This document shows, in pieces, positions 1 to 8,172 of a DNA stretch of 64,000 nucleotides. This DNA comes from Pseudomonas canadensis. Its GTDB lineage: Bacteria > Pseudomonadota > Gammaproteobacteria > Pseudomonadales > Pseudomonadaceae. Made by a program: the position numbers and the translations under genes. The stretch lies in the NCBI RefSeq assembly GCF_000503215.1, contig NZ_AYTD01000001.1, forward strand, positions 186,001-250,000, read 5' to 3'. Every line of letters begins with the position of its first letter. The first letter of the stretch is position 1. Below the pieces are notes generated by a model. The model worked only from the letters and a program-made list of their open reading frames with translations. It searched no databases and had not been told where the DNA came from.

Positions 1-789
1 ATCCTTCCTGAAAAACAGGGCGCTTTTTGAATAGATTTGTACGGCTTTGTTACATTCATCTACCTCACTGTCGTTGAGGACAAGCGTTGAGATTCTAGGC
101 TCATTTTTGTATGAGGTCGGCTTGCTTACTATTACGCTCATCATTGGCGTAAGAGCCACCAATATTTTTGGGCTGTGAGGTGGATTAATGCAGCCTGAAA
201 TATTGTTAAATATGCCATCTCCGAAAATGAACTCCTTGTTTTCTGAAAGCAGTACAGCATACTTTCCGTCGCATCCAATGCTGTCAGCAATCATTCGTTG
301 GGCATTTCTCATATTCAGTCCGATAATTGCGTTTCTTTCTTGTGATGGTAAACGGCCTCTAAGTTTTTCAGCTATTGCAACCGATGCCTCTCTGTTCATA
401 GGGCTTCTAACTGCAAGAGAGACTACGCATTCAGTGAAGAGTTTAAGTTGGTCGTTAGTCGCTACTTCAGGGGTGAAGCGATCTTTAAAGTCTTTGTCTG
501 GTATTTTTTCGTACCGTAGAGTACTCAACCATTCAATTAAAGTCGGGAAGTTGCTGTCGGCATTGTCAAAGACGTTCTCGAAGCTAGTGTCAAATGGTGA
601 GTCTTCGGAAGGATTGGCGTTCAGCTTTATGTGGTGCCCATTGCCAATCATACCTAATTTCGCAGGTGGAATTTTTTTGCAAGTCCCATCAGGGCTGATC
701 CAGCTGGTGAATCCATCATCATCCGCCCAGTTTTTAGAAACGCATCTCGGCCACCAATGATGCAAAGCAGATTTCATTTTCCGTTGCAT
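1..789 (-). CDS. Hypothetical protein, C-terminus cut off by window edge
   Basis: An open frame runs without a stop from ATG 789 (or the in-frame ATG at 777) to the left edge, giving at least 259 residues. The N-terminus carries HHWWPRCVS and NWADDDG followed by GMIGNGHHIKL, a layout that reminds me of uncharacterised DUF4238-type proteins; I cannot confirm the family. GGA lies 11 bases before ATG 789. GC content is roughly 45%, far below the rest of the window, and the rare-codon use fits recently acquired DNA. It lies in the accessory block left of tRNA-Thr. Function unknown. Confidence 0.6.
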   Translation of the reverse strand, partial: MQRKMKSALHHWWPRCVSKNWADDDGFTSWISPDGTCKKIPPAKLGMIGNGHHIKLNANPSEDSPFDTSFENVFDNADSNFPTLIEWLSTLRYEKIPDKDFKDRFTPEVATNDQLKLFTECVVSLAVRSPMNREASVAIAEKLRGRLPSQERNAIIGLNMRNAQRMIADSIGCDGKYAVLLSENKEFIFGDGIFNNISGCINPPHSPKILVALTPMMSVIVSKPTSYKNEPRISTLVLNDSEVDECNKAVQIYSKSALFFRKD

Positions 790-1053
790 ACTAATTTCCG
801 TCCTTTGAGGTTGATATAGGTAGCCCTCGATGGGCTAAGTTTTCGTAGTCTTCCGATAGGGCACGCTTGGCAAGAGCACGACGTAGTGCCGGATTTAGTT
901 CTGAATAGTGGCATATCGCCTAGGATGCAAGGAAGTCCAATGCTTAAGGGATTTTCTTGTACGGGGAATAAATTTCGGTATAGCGAATGGTTTTCCGGCA
1001 GAGCGTGCTCACAGTGATAAACTGCTATCACATTGTTTCTTATAGAGAAGCCT

Positions 1054-1314
1054 ATGCGGGTTTATTGCAAAGTATGTGGAGAAAAAGGTCGAATCGCCTC
1101 CCGCGACGAGCTAACCCTAGAATTCGCCCGCCTCTACTGCCAATGCAGCTCCCCTCACTGTGGCCACACCTGGGTCGCCAACCTGACCTTCTCCCACACC
1201 CTCAACCCCTCCGCCCAGGCGGTCGACCGTTTGCTGTTCGACCGCCTGCGCAGTTTGTCCAAGGTCCAGCAGCGCGACCTGTTTGATCAACTCGGCGTGG
1301 TCTCCTCCACATAG
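1054..1314 (+). CDS. Ogr/Delta-like zinc-finger transcription activator
   Basis: This 86-residue protein begins MRVYCKVCGEKGRI and has the four-cysteine pattern C-x2-C (residues 5 and 8) and C-x4-C (near 28 and 33) ending in CGHTWVA. That is the zinc-binding signature of the Ogr/Delta family. In P2-like phages these proteins switch on late promoters by contacting RNA polymerase alpha. The start at 1054 is preceded by GAGAAG; the frame also allows an upstream start at 1033 that adds MFLIEKP. No phage structural genes lie near it in this window, so it is probably a prophage remnant. Its 3' end overlaps the convergent gene at 1287-1610. Confidence 0.85.
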   Translation: MRVYCKVCGEKGRIASRDELTLEFARLYCQCSSPHCGHTWVANLTFSHTLNPSAQAVDRLLFDRLRSLSKVQQRDLFDQLGVVSST

Positions 1315-1610
1315 TTGCGCAGCATCTCTTCGGCTTTTTCAAAGCCATTGAGCTGGGCCACTCCGTAGTCAATCAGGGCGAGTCTGGCGCGTTGCGTCAG
1401 TTGTAAACCGGTGGTGAGCAGGGCAACCAGCAGGGCGAAGCTGTCGCCGCATTCCTCAAATTGGTCGCGCATTTTCATGATGCAGACGGGGGCATTCAAC
1501 ACAACGATTTCTCCTTTTTCGATGTAGTTGGCCGGTAGTTTAAGGGCCGGATTTTTCCCCGCCAGTGGGCGTTTGCCCTGCGTTTGTAAGTAGGTAATAT
1601 CGCCAACCAT
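1287..1610 (-). CDS. Small hypothetical protein, 107 aa
   Basis: The frame encodes a soluble 107-residue protein with no signal peptide or membrane segment. The middle reads like a helical regulator (ECGDSFALLVALLTTGL, LIDYGVAQLNGF). I do not recognise the family. It overlaps the 3' end of the convergent ogr-like gene by 28 bases, an arrangement seen in compact phage genomes. The start at ATG 1610 has only a weak ribosome site. It is plausible as a gene because its codon pattern fits the host and the protein is not low-complexity, but a shadow cannot be excluded. Confidence 0.55.
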   Translation of the reverse strand: MVGDITYLQTQGKRPLAGKNPALKLPANYIEKGEIVVLNAPVCIMKMRDQFEECGDSFALLVALLTTGLQLTQRARLALIDYGVAQLNGFEKAEEMLRNYVEETTPS

Positions 1611-1849
1611 CCTACGAAAAAACGTTCCATCGTCAGCGCCTTTGCCTCTGTTGCGTACGAACTCAGCTGTGTTCTGCTGAAAATTTTTGAAGCGAATTTG
1701 TGCATGTCGATGGCTCTAATTCGGGAGTTTCAGCGAGCCGTAGCGCACTGAATAACGGGGTGCCCAGCGTTCACTGAGTTCTGGCGCTGTTTCATTCATT
1801 TACAAAAACAAGGGCGCCGAAGCGCCCCTGTTTCACCTTGGCGTGTGCA

Positions 1850-2158
1850 TCAGGGTGCGCTGAGGTGGATGCTCAAAGCATCGAGGGAGACGACGCCATA
1901 GACGCGCTGTCCATCTGGCCCTTCGAACACGACGACCACTTGTTTGCCGGGCAGTGGAATACGGGCCACACCGTAACCGCTGTCGAACTCCAACAACCGG
2001 GTAGCGCCCAGCAGGTACGCGTCAGAGCGTAGGCCCAGTTGTTGGCGGGCTTGTTTGAGTTGGTCTTCTGGCACGAATACCAGTTCGCCATCGATGCGCA
2101 GGCAGCGGGTGCCGGTGTGTTGTTGGGTGGGGAAGTGCGCAATGCGGCGCTTATCCAT
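1850..2158 (-). CDS. Small hypothetical protein, 102 aa
   Basis: The start at ATG 2158 follows GAGGA with 7-base spacing, which is why I prefer it to a start upstream at 2341. The protein starts MDKRRIAHFPTQQ and contains CLRIDGELVFVPEDQL, then several short beta-like stretches (VARIPLPGKQVVVVFEGPDG, VYGVVSLDALSIH). It has no signal peptide. I do not know its function. It is the last of a run of small minus-strand genes (2926 to 1850) in the accessory block. Confidence 0.6.
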   Translation of the reverse strand: MDKRRIAHFPTQQHTGTRCLRIDGELVFVPEDQLKQARQQLGLRSDAYLLGATRLLEFDSGYGVARIPLPGKQVVVVFEGPDGQRVYGVVSLDALSIHLSAP

Positions 2159-2282
2159 GGTGGTGTCCTCGGGCCGTGGTAGCCTTGTGCCCGCTGCTGC
2201 GCAGGTGCTGTGCTTGCATGGTGTGGCTCCTTGTTGTGGTGGCAGGTGTCGGGGAGGTGCGAACTCCTCGGCACCGTCTCTT

Positions 2283-2534
2283 TCAGGCTTGCTGCAAGGC
2301 GGTGGCCGTGTACACGGATCGCCATTGGCAGCGCACTTCAAACAACCCCAGGTCGTGGCCCTCGACGTTGTGCAGGTGCACGACGGTGACGAAGGTCGGC
2401 CGGCTGTCGGGGTGGGCGCGCCAGTGGTCGATAGTGGCGAATTCGGCCATTTCTTCCGGGGTGCCTTTTTCGCGGTACCAGTTGGGCAGGTAGACGCGGC
2501 CCATCAGGCCGTTAGCGCTGTAGTGCAGGATCAT
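2283..2534 (-). CDS. Small hypothetical protein, 83 aa
   Basis: This 83-residue protein contains GRVYLPNWYREKG, EEMAEFATIDHWR and a C-terminal VTVVHLHNVEGHDLGLFEV segment. There is no signal peptide. Its ATG overlaps the stop of the upstream minus-strand gene by four bases (ATGA type), so the two are almost certainly co-transcribed and translationally coupled. I do not recognise the family. Similar small genes travel with DUF7673-type genes in Pseudomonas integrative elements, which is inference from context only. Confidence 0.6.
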   Translation of the reverse strand: MILHYSANGLMGRVYLPNWYREKGTPEEMAEFATIDHWRAHPDSRPTFVTVVHLHNVEGHDLGLFEVRCQWRSVYTATALQQA

Positions 2535-2926
2535 GGTGTGCGGCCCTCGGCGTGGGTGAAGTAGTACATGCGCAGCATGCGGAGGCAGTCTTCAAAGAGC
2601 TTGAGGTCCAGGCCGCGCAGGTCGGTGAGGTTGAGCCGGTAGTGGTGGGGGTGAATCAGGCTCATCAAAAACAGGCCGGTGATGAGGCTCTGGCCGGTGC
2701 CGGCTTCGGCGACGTGGATCAGGTTGTCGAAGGCCCGGATGCCGTCGGTGTTGATCACCTTGGAACGCTTCGAGCACAGCGCTGCTTTGCGTTGATCGGC
2801 CGGGCTGCGACCCCTGTATTCCAGGGGCTGGGTGCGCCAGACCTCCATCAGTTCCTTCCATACGGATTCGCCTTCGTCGACGCGTTGGTGCACTTCCACC
2901 TCCGGCATGTAGTCCATTTCCAGCAC
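2531..2926 (-). CDS. DUF7673-like protein
   Basis: The second half carries AFDNLIHVAEAGTGQS, then FLMSLIHPHHYRLNLTDLRG and LFEDCLRMLRM. This matches my memory of the DUF7673 pattern (a TGQS motif followed by a hydrophobic strand and an LTDLR-type helix), found in plasmid and island gene clusters. Function is unknown. The listed start is GTG 2926, but the frame stays open upstream and encodes a second, shorter copy of the same pattern, so the true N-terminus is unclear. It overlaps the next gene (2283-2534) by four bases. Confidence 0.6.
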   Translation of the reverse strand: MLEMDYMPEVEVHQRVDEGESVWKELMEVWRTQPLEYRGRSPADQRKAALCSKRSKVINTDGIRAFDNLIHVAEAGTGQSLITGLFLMSLIHPHHYRLNLTDLRGLDLKLFEDCLRMLRMYYFTHAEGRTP

Positions 2927-3055
2927 ACGTAGGCAGTCTTCAAACTCGCTGAGCTCCAGGCTGTGCAGGTGTTTGAGGTTGAAGCGGAAGGTCGCGCCGT
3001 CGTACAGACCCAGCAGAAAGTGGCCGACGGTGTGCGGTTGAGGACGATGGTGCCT
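2927..3055 (-). pseudogene. Truncated DUF7673-like fragment
   Basis: Read in frame with the gene below it, this stretch encodes HTVGHFLLGLYDG, RFNLKHLHSLEL and EFEDCLRVLEMDYM. It aligns by eye with the neighbouring gene's GLFLMSLIHPHHYRLNLTDL and LFEDCLRMLRM. The frame continues upstream to about 3170 but has no ATG or GTG start and becomes unlike protein, while another frame there reads ALWAYQRRRPAIIRYDIQ. That suggests a frameshift or a deletion that fused two paralogues. I read it as the broken C-terminal half of a second DUF7673-like gene. Confidence 0.45.
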
Positions 3056-3495
3056 GGATGTCGTAGCGGATGATGGCCGGGCGGCGGCGTTGGTAAGCCC
3101 ATAGGGCCTGATCGGCAGAAGGGCGCAGTCCGGTGTAATTATGATTTTTATGGCTGGGCCATAATTATTGCTGTTTCATCATTTTGAATAAAAGAACTGG
3201 GTAGGAATCTGGAGTACAAGTTAGTGCCCTCCTATCGCGTGATTTGAAGGCAGGTTGGGGGGAGCAGATATTTAGGTTGATGCGGTTAGGGCACCTCAGA
3301 AACACCCAAGCCTTCACGTGTTTGTCAGGGCTTGGTTGTTTCTGAGTGAGGGGGCGGTGAAGGTGACTCGTACAGCACATGGGTTTTTAGGTGCGTGATG
3401 TCGAGGCGTCCCTAAAATGAAATTGGACGAATCTTGGACTGAAGGGGGGGGTGGCGGTTTCAGAAAGATTGATTTTCCAAACCCCAGAAACCACA
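3056..3495. other. Non-coding, AT-rich junction
   Basis: No convincing gene is seen here. The stretch is AT-richer than its surroundings around 3130-3350 and contains a run of eight G at about 3444-3451. It separates the degenerate small genes from tRNA-Thr. If the left block is a former island, its tRNA-proximal end would lie here, but I see no integrase and no direct repeat of the tRNA 3' end within it. Confidence 0.4.
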
Positions 3496-3516
3496 AAGCC
3501 CCGCGTTGCGGGGCTT
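3496..3516 (-). terminator. Rho-independent terminator of tRNA-Thr
   Basis: A perfect 9-bp stem (AAGCCCCGC with GCGGGGCTT, 3-base loop) is followed on the minus strand by a T-rich tail. It begins 8 bases beyond the tRNA 3' end. Confidence 0.8.
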
Positions 3517-3523
3517 CGAGATA

Positions 3524-3599
<76 letters not shown>

Positions 3600-3782
3600 G
3601 TGTTAGGGCGACGATTATAGCGATTGGAAAGGTTCTGTAAACCCCTGAATTCTGACTATTTTTGCAGAACCCAAGGTTTTTTCATCTGCGCCCCTTTTTC
3701 CGATCAGCAAGGGTAGGATTCTTCCTAGGTCGCCGAAGGGTCTAACCCGGTGCAATCTCATCCCATCCAAAGGAAGCCCCAC

Positions 3783-4193
3783 GTGAAACGGACTCTCTCT
3801 CTATCCCTCATCCTCCTCACCGCCGCGCTCAGCGCGTGTTCCTCCAATAAGCCCGGTAATGACCCCGCCCTGGTCGGCACTTGGAAAGGCCTTCGCACCG
3901 AAACCGGCAAATGCCAGTTCCTGTCGTGGACCAATAACCTCAAGCCTGACGGTCGCTTCGTCATTACCTTCTACCGCGACGCGCAGCAGACTCAGGTGAT
4001 CCAGACCGAGCAGGGTTCATGGTCAGCGGCCAATGGCAAGAATGAGTTGCGCACGGACGGCGTACGTTCGCCGGATGTGTACACCTATAAGCTGCTCGAC
4101 GCCGATACCGTTCACTACGTGAGTGTGTCGTCGGACCCTACCAGCGATTGCCAGGATGACTACGCGTTCACCGAGTGCCGCGTGCGCCAATAA
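3783..4193 (+). CDS. Small lipoprotein
   Basis: This 136-residue protein starts at GTG 3783, eight bases after AAGGA. An alternative GTG at 3750 lacks a ribosome site and would put eleven residues before the signal. The signal peptide ends in the lipobox LSAC, with Cys19 as the lipidation site, so the protein should be anchored in the envelope. The mature part has LVGTWKGLRTETGKC, RFVITFYRD and a C-terminal DCQDDYAFTEC. It looks like a small lipocalin-like or META-like beta barrel (GTWxG opening), but that is fold inference only. The two cysteines near the end could form a disulfide. Confidence 0.75.
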   Translation: MKRTLSLSLILLTAALSACSSNKPGNDPALVGTWKGLRTETGKCQFLSWTNNLKPDGRFVITFYRDAQQTQVIQTEQGSWSAANGKNELRTDGVRSPDVYTYKLLDADTVHYVSVSSDPTSDCQDDYAFTECRVRQ

Positions 4194-4210
4194 GGCAGGC
4201 CCGCTCCAAT

Positions 4211-4233
4211 ACTGGGCGCCCGGGTGCCCAGTT
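4211..4233. terminator. Possible terminator after lipoprotein gene
   Basis: A 7-bp stem (ACTGGGC with GCCCAGT) around an 8-base loop lies 18 bases after the lipoprotein stop and is followed by TTGTTA. The T-run is short, so termination would be weak. Confidence 0.35.
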
Positions 4234-4358
4234 GTTATGGGTATCAACGCCCCTTCCCACAGTTCTTCTCGAACTTCTTGTAGCCCACTGCCTATCTCTG
4301 TCGGCATTTGCAGCAAAAGCCAACAGCCAACAGGCTGACTGCGATCAATTTAGTTTAG

Positions 4359-4703
4359 TTAATGGGCGGTATCCTCCGGGCTTAGCAGATTGAGTGCCCT
4401 AGGGGAGTCATGCGGCGCGGGTTTTGCTTCGCTGTCCAGCGAGGCGCCGCCTGTACGCACCGATACACGGGCCGTGGCTTCGCGGGTGATTCGAATCAAC
4501 CGCTCGGCTGGTTTTCCCTTGAATACAGGTGAGGTTTCCGTATTCTGTTGCGCGATATAAACCGTCAGATTAATCGCGGTTTGATGTAGGTAATTTTTCG
4601 AGACCATGTTGGGCAATCGAATATTTATTGATGGGTATGTCAGTTTTGCGCCGTTGTTGTCCACGCGGACAGCAATTTTCGCGAAATAACAGCGCAAGTT
4701 CAT
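4359..4703 (-). CDS. Hypothetical protein, weakly supported
   Basis: A 114-residue frame (start ATG 4703, with an alternative GTG at 4736) lies divergent from the wss operon. The N-terminal half is AT-rich and could be a beta-strand domain (AKIAVRVDNNG, INLTVYIAQQ). The C-terminal half is proline- and basic-rich. No family is recognised and the ribosome site is poor. It may be a real divergently transcribed gene, or non-coding DNA belonging to the wss control region. I include it because nothing else occupies this 700-base gap. Confidence 0.3.
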   Translation of the reverse strand: MNLRCYFAKIAVRVDNNGAKLTYPSINIRLPNMVSKNYLHQTAINLTVYIAQQNTETSPVFKGKPAERLIRITREATARVSVRTGGASLDSEAKPAPHDSPRALNLLSPEDTAH

Positions 4704-4921
4704 GTTCTTACAGCGAATGAATTTTTTATCACACAAAAGTCATAAAAATGGCGCTATGCCGTTCGTCGGATTAATTTGAACTAAAAGCATCAAAATACTG
4801 ACACCATCAATGTGATATCACAGAATGCGCCCGACACCACATAACTAGAAAAATACAAGGTCAGCTTATTGCTGACCTTTTTATCGCCTTTAGAGCGCAA
4901 ACAGGTGGGGAGGGGCAGTGA
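4704..4921 (+). promoter_or_regulatory. wss operon upstream and leader region
   Basis: This AT-rich stretch precedes wssA and has no coding potential. It contains the block CATCAAAATACTGACAC at 4788-4804 and CTGACCTTTT at 4872-4881. Both blocks recur with similar spacing upstream of wssJ (19418-19434 and 19507-19516). wssA has a GTG start at 4922 seven bases after GGAGGGG. I cannot assign a clear -10/-35 pair. In P. fluorescens SBW25 wss expression and cellulose output respond to cyclic-di-GMP, so regulator sites are expected here. Confidence 0.5.
4857..4882 (+). terminator. Terminator-like hairpin in the wssA leader
   Basis: A perfect 9-bp stem (AAGGTCAGC with GCTGACCTT, loop TTATT) is followed by a short T-run. 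It lies only about 40 bases before the wssA start codon. It either ends transcription from upstream or acts as an attenuator of the operon. Confidence 0.6.
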
Positions 4922-5956
4922 GTGAGTCGAGCAGATGACATTTCAAAACTATTCAACAAGCTGGGTGCCAACCCGAGTGGCTACCGCGAGATCGACTTTG
5001 TCCATGAGTTTATCGAGGACGATGTAGAGGTTCTCGAGACCCCAGCAGTCACTCAAGCCCTGCCTGTGATCGAAGCGCCTTCAGCGCCTTTGTTGCGTCT
5101 GCTGGAGGAGCTGAGCCAAGGCGAAGCCGACAACCTGCGGCCGCCCGAAGTGATGGAGGGGCGTGACGGTGAAGTGTATTCGGAGCAATCCAACCCCAAC
5201 GTCGTGGTGGTTGTCTCGGTGAAAGGCGGCGTCGGTCGCAGTACCCTGACCGCCGCGATTGCCAGCGGCCTGCAGCGCCAGGGTCGCCCGGCGCTCGCCC
5301 TGGACCTGGACCCGCAGAATGCTTTGCGTCATCACCTGTGCCTTGGCCTCGACATGCCTGGCGTCGGCGCGATCAGCTTGCTCAATGAAAGCTGGGAAGC
5401 CCTGCCTGAACGCGGTTTTGCCGGTTGCAGGCTGGTGGCATTTGGCAGCACCGGCCATGAGCAGCAGCAGAGTCTGAACCGTTGGTTGGGTGAGGATAGC
5501 GAGTGGCTGGGCAAACGATTGGCCAGCCTTAAATTGAATGGCCAGGACACTGTGATCATCGACGTCCCGGCCGGCAATACCGTGTACCTCGGCCAGGCCA
5601 TGTCGGTGGCCGATGCGGTGCTGGTAGTCGTGCAGCCGGATGTGGCCTCGTTCAGCACCCTCGACCAGATGGACAGTGTGCTTGCGCCGTACTTCACTCG
5701 CGAAAAACCGCCACAGCGCTTCTACGTGATCAACCAATTGGACGCGGCCCACCGCTTCAGCCTGGACATGGCCGAGGTGTTCAAGACCCGTCTGGGTGCT
5801 GCCCTGCTGGGGACGGTTCATCGCGACCCAGCGTTCAGTGAAGCCCAAGCCTACGGTCGCGATCCCCTCGACCCCACCGTCAACAGTATCGGCAGCCAGG
5901 ACGTCCACGCCCTGTGCCGCACCTTGCTCGAACGCATCGACTCGGACCTTCCATGA
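4922..5956 (+). CDS. wssA: Cellulose operon MinD/ParA-like protein WssA
   Basis: The 344-residue protein has a ParA/MinD ATPase core after a 90-residue N-terminal extension. The nucleotide loop is KGGVGRS at 101-107, keeping the MinD signature lysine but with arginine where the phosphate-binding lysine is normal. A second ATPase motif ALDLDPQNAL follows. It corresponds to BcsQ/YhjQ, needed for polar placement or activity of the synthase; in P. fluorescens WssA is thought to localise the cellulose complex. The GTG start follows a strong GGAGGGG. The last codons overlap wssB (ATGA). It has a paralogue, wssJ, at the far end of the operon. Confidence 0.93.
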   Translation: MSRADDISKLFNKLGANPSGYREIDFVHEFIEDDVEVLETPAVTQALPVIEAPSAPLLRLLEELSQGEADNLRPPEVMEGRDGEVYSEQSNPNVVVVVSVKGGVGRSTLTAAIASGLQRQGRPALALDLDPQNALRHHLCLGLDMPGVGAISLLNESWEALPERGFAGCRLVAFGSTGHEQQQSLNRWLGEDSEWLGKRLASLKLNGQDTVIIDVPAGNTVYLGQAMSVADAVLVVVQPDVASFSTLDQMDSVLAPYFTREKPPQRFYVINQLDAAHRFSLDMAEVFKTRLGAALLGTVHRDPAFSEAQAYGRDPLDPTVNSIGSQDVHALCRTLLERIDSDLP

Positions 5957-8172
5957 CCGACAATACGTCCTCCACGCCCTTCGTCGAAGGGCGCGCTGAA
6001 CAGCGCCTAAATGGCGCGATTGCGCGCTTCAATCGGTGGCCTGCGGCGCTGCGTACGGTACTGGTTGTTGCCAGTTGCGTGCTCGGGGCCCTGCTGTTGC
6101 TGGGTATTATCAGCGCACCGCTCGACCTCTACAGCCAATGCCTGTTTGCCGGCGTGTGCTTCTTGGCGGTGCTGGTGCTGCGCAAAATTCCCGGACGCCT
6201 GGCGATCCTCGCGCTGGTGGTGCTGTCGCTGGTGGCGTCGTTGCGCTACATGTTCTGGCGGCTCACCTCCACCCTCGGGTTCGAGACCTGGATCGACATG
6301 TTCTTCGGCTACGGCCTGGTCGCCGCCGAGTTCTACGCCCTGATCGTCCTGATCTTCGGCTACGTACAAACCGCCTGGCCGCTGCGCCGTACGCCGGTGT
6401 GGCTCAAGACCGAGCCCGAAGAGTGGCCGACGGTCGACGTGTTCATCCCGACCTATAACGAAGCGCTGAGCATCGTAAAACTGACCATCTTCGCTGCCCA
6501 GGCAATGGACTGGCCCAAGGACAAGCTGCGCGTCCACGTGCTGGACGACGGCCGCCGCGACGACTTCCGTGACTTCTGCCGCAAGGTCGGCGTGAACTAC
6601 ATTCGCCGCGACAATAACTTCCACGCCAAGGCCGGTAACCTCAACGAAGCGTTGAAGGTCACCGACGGTGAATACATCGCCCTGTTCGACGCCGACCACG
6701 TGCCGACGCGCTCCTTCCTGCAAGTGAGCCTGGGCTGGTTCCTGAAGGATCCGAAGCTGGCAATGCTGCAAACGCCGCACTTCTTCTTCTCGCCGGATCC
6801 ATTCGAAAAGAACCTCGATACCTTCCGCGCCGTGCCCAACGAGGGCGAGTTGTTCTACGGCCTGGTGCAGGACGGCAACGACCTGTGGAACGCCACCTTC
6901 TTCTGCGGCTCCTGTGCGGTCATTCGCCGTAAGCCGCTGCTGGAAATCGGCGGCGTAGCCGTCGAGACCGTGACCGAAGACGCCCACACCGCGCTCAAAC
7001 TCAACCGCCTGGGCTACAACACCGCCTACCTGGCTATCCCGCAAGCCGCGGGCCTGGCCACCGAAAGCCTGTCGCGCCACATCAACCAGCGAATTCGCTG
7101 GGCGCGGGGCATGGCGCAGATCTTCCGCACCGACAACCCGCTGCTGGGCAAGGGCCTCAAGTGGGGCCAGCGCATCTGCTACGCCAACGCCATGCTGCAC
7201 TTCTTCTATGGTTTGCCGCGCCTGGTGTTCCTGACCGCACCGTTGGCCTACCTGGTGTTCGGCGCGGAGATTTTCCACGCGTCGGCGCTGATGATCGTTG
7301 CCTACGTATTGCCTCACTTGGTGCATTCAAGCCTGACCAACTCGCGGATCCAGGGGCGTTTCCGTCACTCGTTCTGGAACGAGGTGTACGAGACGGTACT
7401 GGCCTGGTACATCCTGCCGCCGGTGCTGGTGGCGCTGGTCAACCCCAAGGCCGGTGGCTTCAACGTCACCGACAAGGGCGGCATCATCGACAAGCAGTTC
7501 TTCGACTGGAAACTCGCGCGCCCGTACCTGGTGTTGTTGACGGTGAATCTGATCGGCCTGGGCTTCGGTATCCACCAATTGATCTGGGGGGATGAGTCCA
7601 CCGCTGTGACGGTAGCGATCAACCTGACCTGGACCCTCTACAACCTGATCATCACCAGCGCCGCCGTGGCCGTGGCTTCGGAAGCGCGCCAAGTGCGTTC
7701 CGAACCGCGTGTCAGCGCCAAGCTGCCGGTGAGCATCATTTGTGCTGACGGCCGTGTGCTTGAAGGCACGACTCAGGACTTCTCGCAAAACGGCTTCGGC
7801 TTGATGCTCTCCGATGGTCACTCGATCACCCAGGGTGAGCGCGTGCGATTGGTGCTGTCGCGCAACGGCCAGGACAGTTTGTTCGATGCCCGCGTGGTAT
7901 TCAGCAAGGGCGCGCAGATCGGCGCCCAGTTCGAGCCCCTCAGCCTGCGCCAGCAAAGCGAGTTGGTTCGCCTGACCTTTTCCCGCGCCGATACCTGGGC
8001 CGCGAGTTGGGGCGCCGGCCAGCCGGATACACCGCTGGCGGCCCTGCGTGAAGTGGGCTCCATCGGCATCGGCGGCTTGTTCACCCTGGGCCGCGCCACC
8101 CTACATGAACTGCGTCTGGCCTTGAGCCGCACCCCCACAAAACCGCTTGATACGCTGATGGACAAGCCATGA
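5953..8172 (+). CDS. wssB: Cellulose synthase catalytic subunit WssB (BcsA)
   Basis: This 739-residue inner-membrane protein polymerises glucose from UDP-glucose and threads the chain through the membrane. N-terminal hydrophobic helices precede the GT2 domain. The catalytic set is visible: LDD at 197-199, DAD at 246-248, TED at 341-343 and QRIRW at 379-383. After further membrane helices comes a PilZ domain with both cyclic-di-GMP motifs: the RxxxR pair R582/R586 and DFSQNG at 609-614. Activity should therefore be switched on by cyclic-di-GMP. The start at 5953 overlaps the wssA stop, and its own end overlaps wssC by four bases, so the genes are translationally coupled. Confidence 0.97.
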   Translation: MTDNTSSTPFVEGRAEQRLNGAIARFNRWPAALRTVLVVASCVLGALLLLGIISAPLDLYSQCLFAGVCFLAVLVLRKIPGRLAILALVVLSLVASLRYMFWRLTSTLGFETWIDMFFGYGLVAAEFYALIVLIFGYVQTAWPLRRTPVWLKTEPEEWPTVDVFIPTYNEALSIVKLTIFAAQAMDWPKDKLRVHVLDDGRRDDFRDFCRKVGVNYIRRDNNFHAKAGNLNEALKVTDGEYIALFDADHVPTRSFLQVSLGWFLKDPKLAMLQTPHFFFSPDPFEKNLDTFRAVPNEGELFYGLVQDGNDLWNATFFCGSCAVIRRKPLLEIGGVAVETVTEDAHTALKLNRLGYNTAYLAIPQAAGLATESLSRHINQRIRWARGMAQIFRTDNPLLGKGLKWGQRICYANAMLHFFYGLPRLVFLTAPLAYLVFGAEIFHASALMIVAYVLPHLVHSSLTNSRIQGRFRHSFWNEVYETVLAWYILPPVLVALVNPKAGGFNVTDKGGIIDKQFFDWKLARPYLVLLTVNLIGLGFGIHQLIWGDESTAVTVAINLTWTLYNLIITSAAVAVASEARQVRSEPRVSAKLPVSIICADGRVLEGTTQDFSQNGFGLMLSDGHSITQGERVRLVLSRNGQDSLFDARVVFSKGAQIGAQFEPLSLRQQSELVRLTFSRADTWAASWGAGQPDTPLAALREVGSIGIGGLFTLGRATLHELRLALSRTPTKPLDTLMDKP

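Noticed and set aside
774..1031. 85-aa minus-strand frame rich in cysteine
   Set aside because: No ribosome site, overlaps the start of the edge gene in another frame, and lies in low-GC DNA where chance frames are common.
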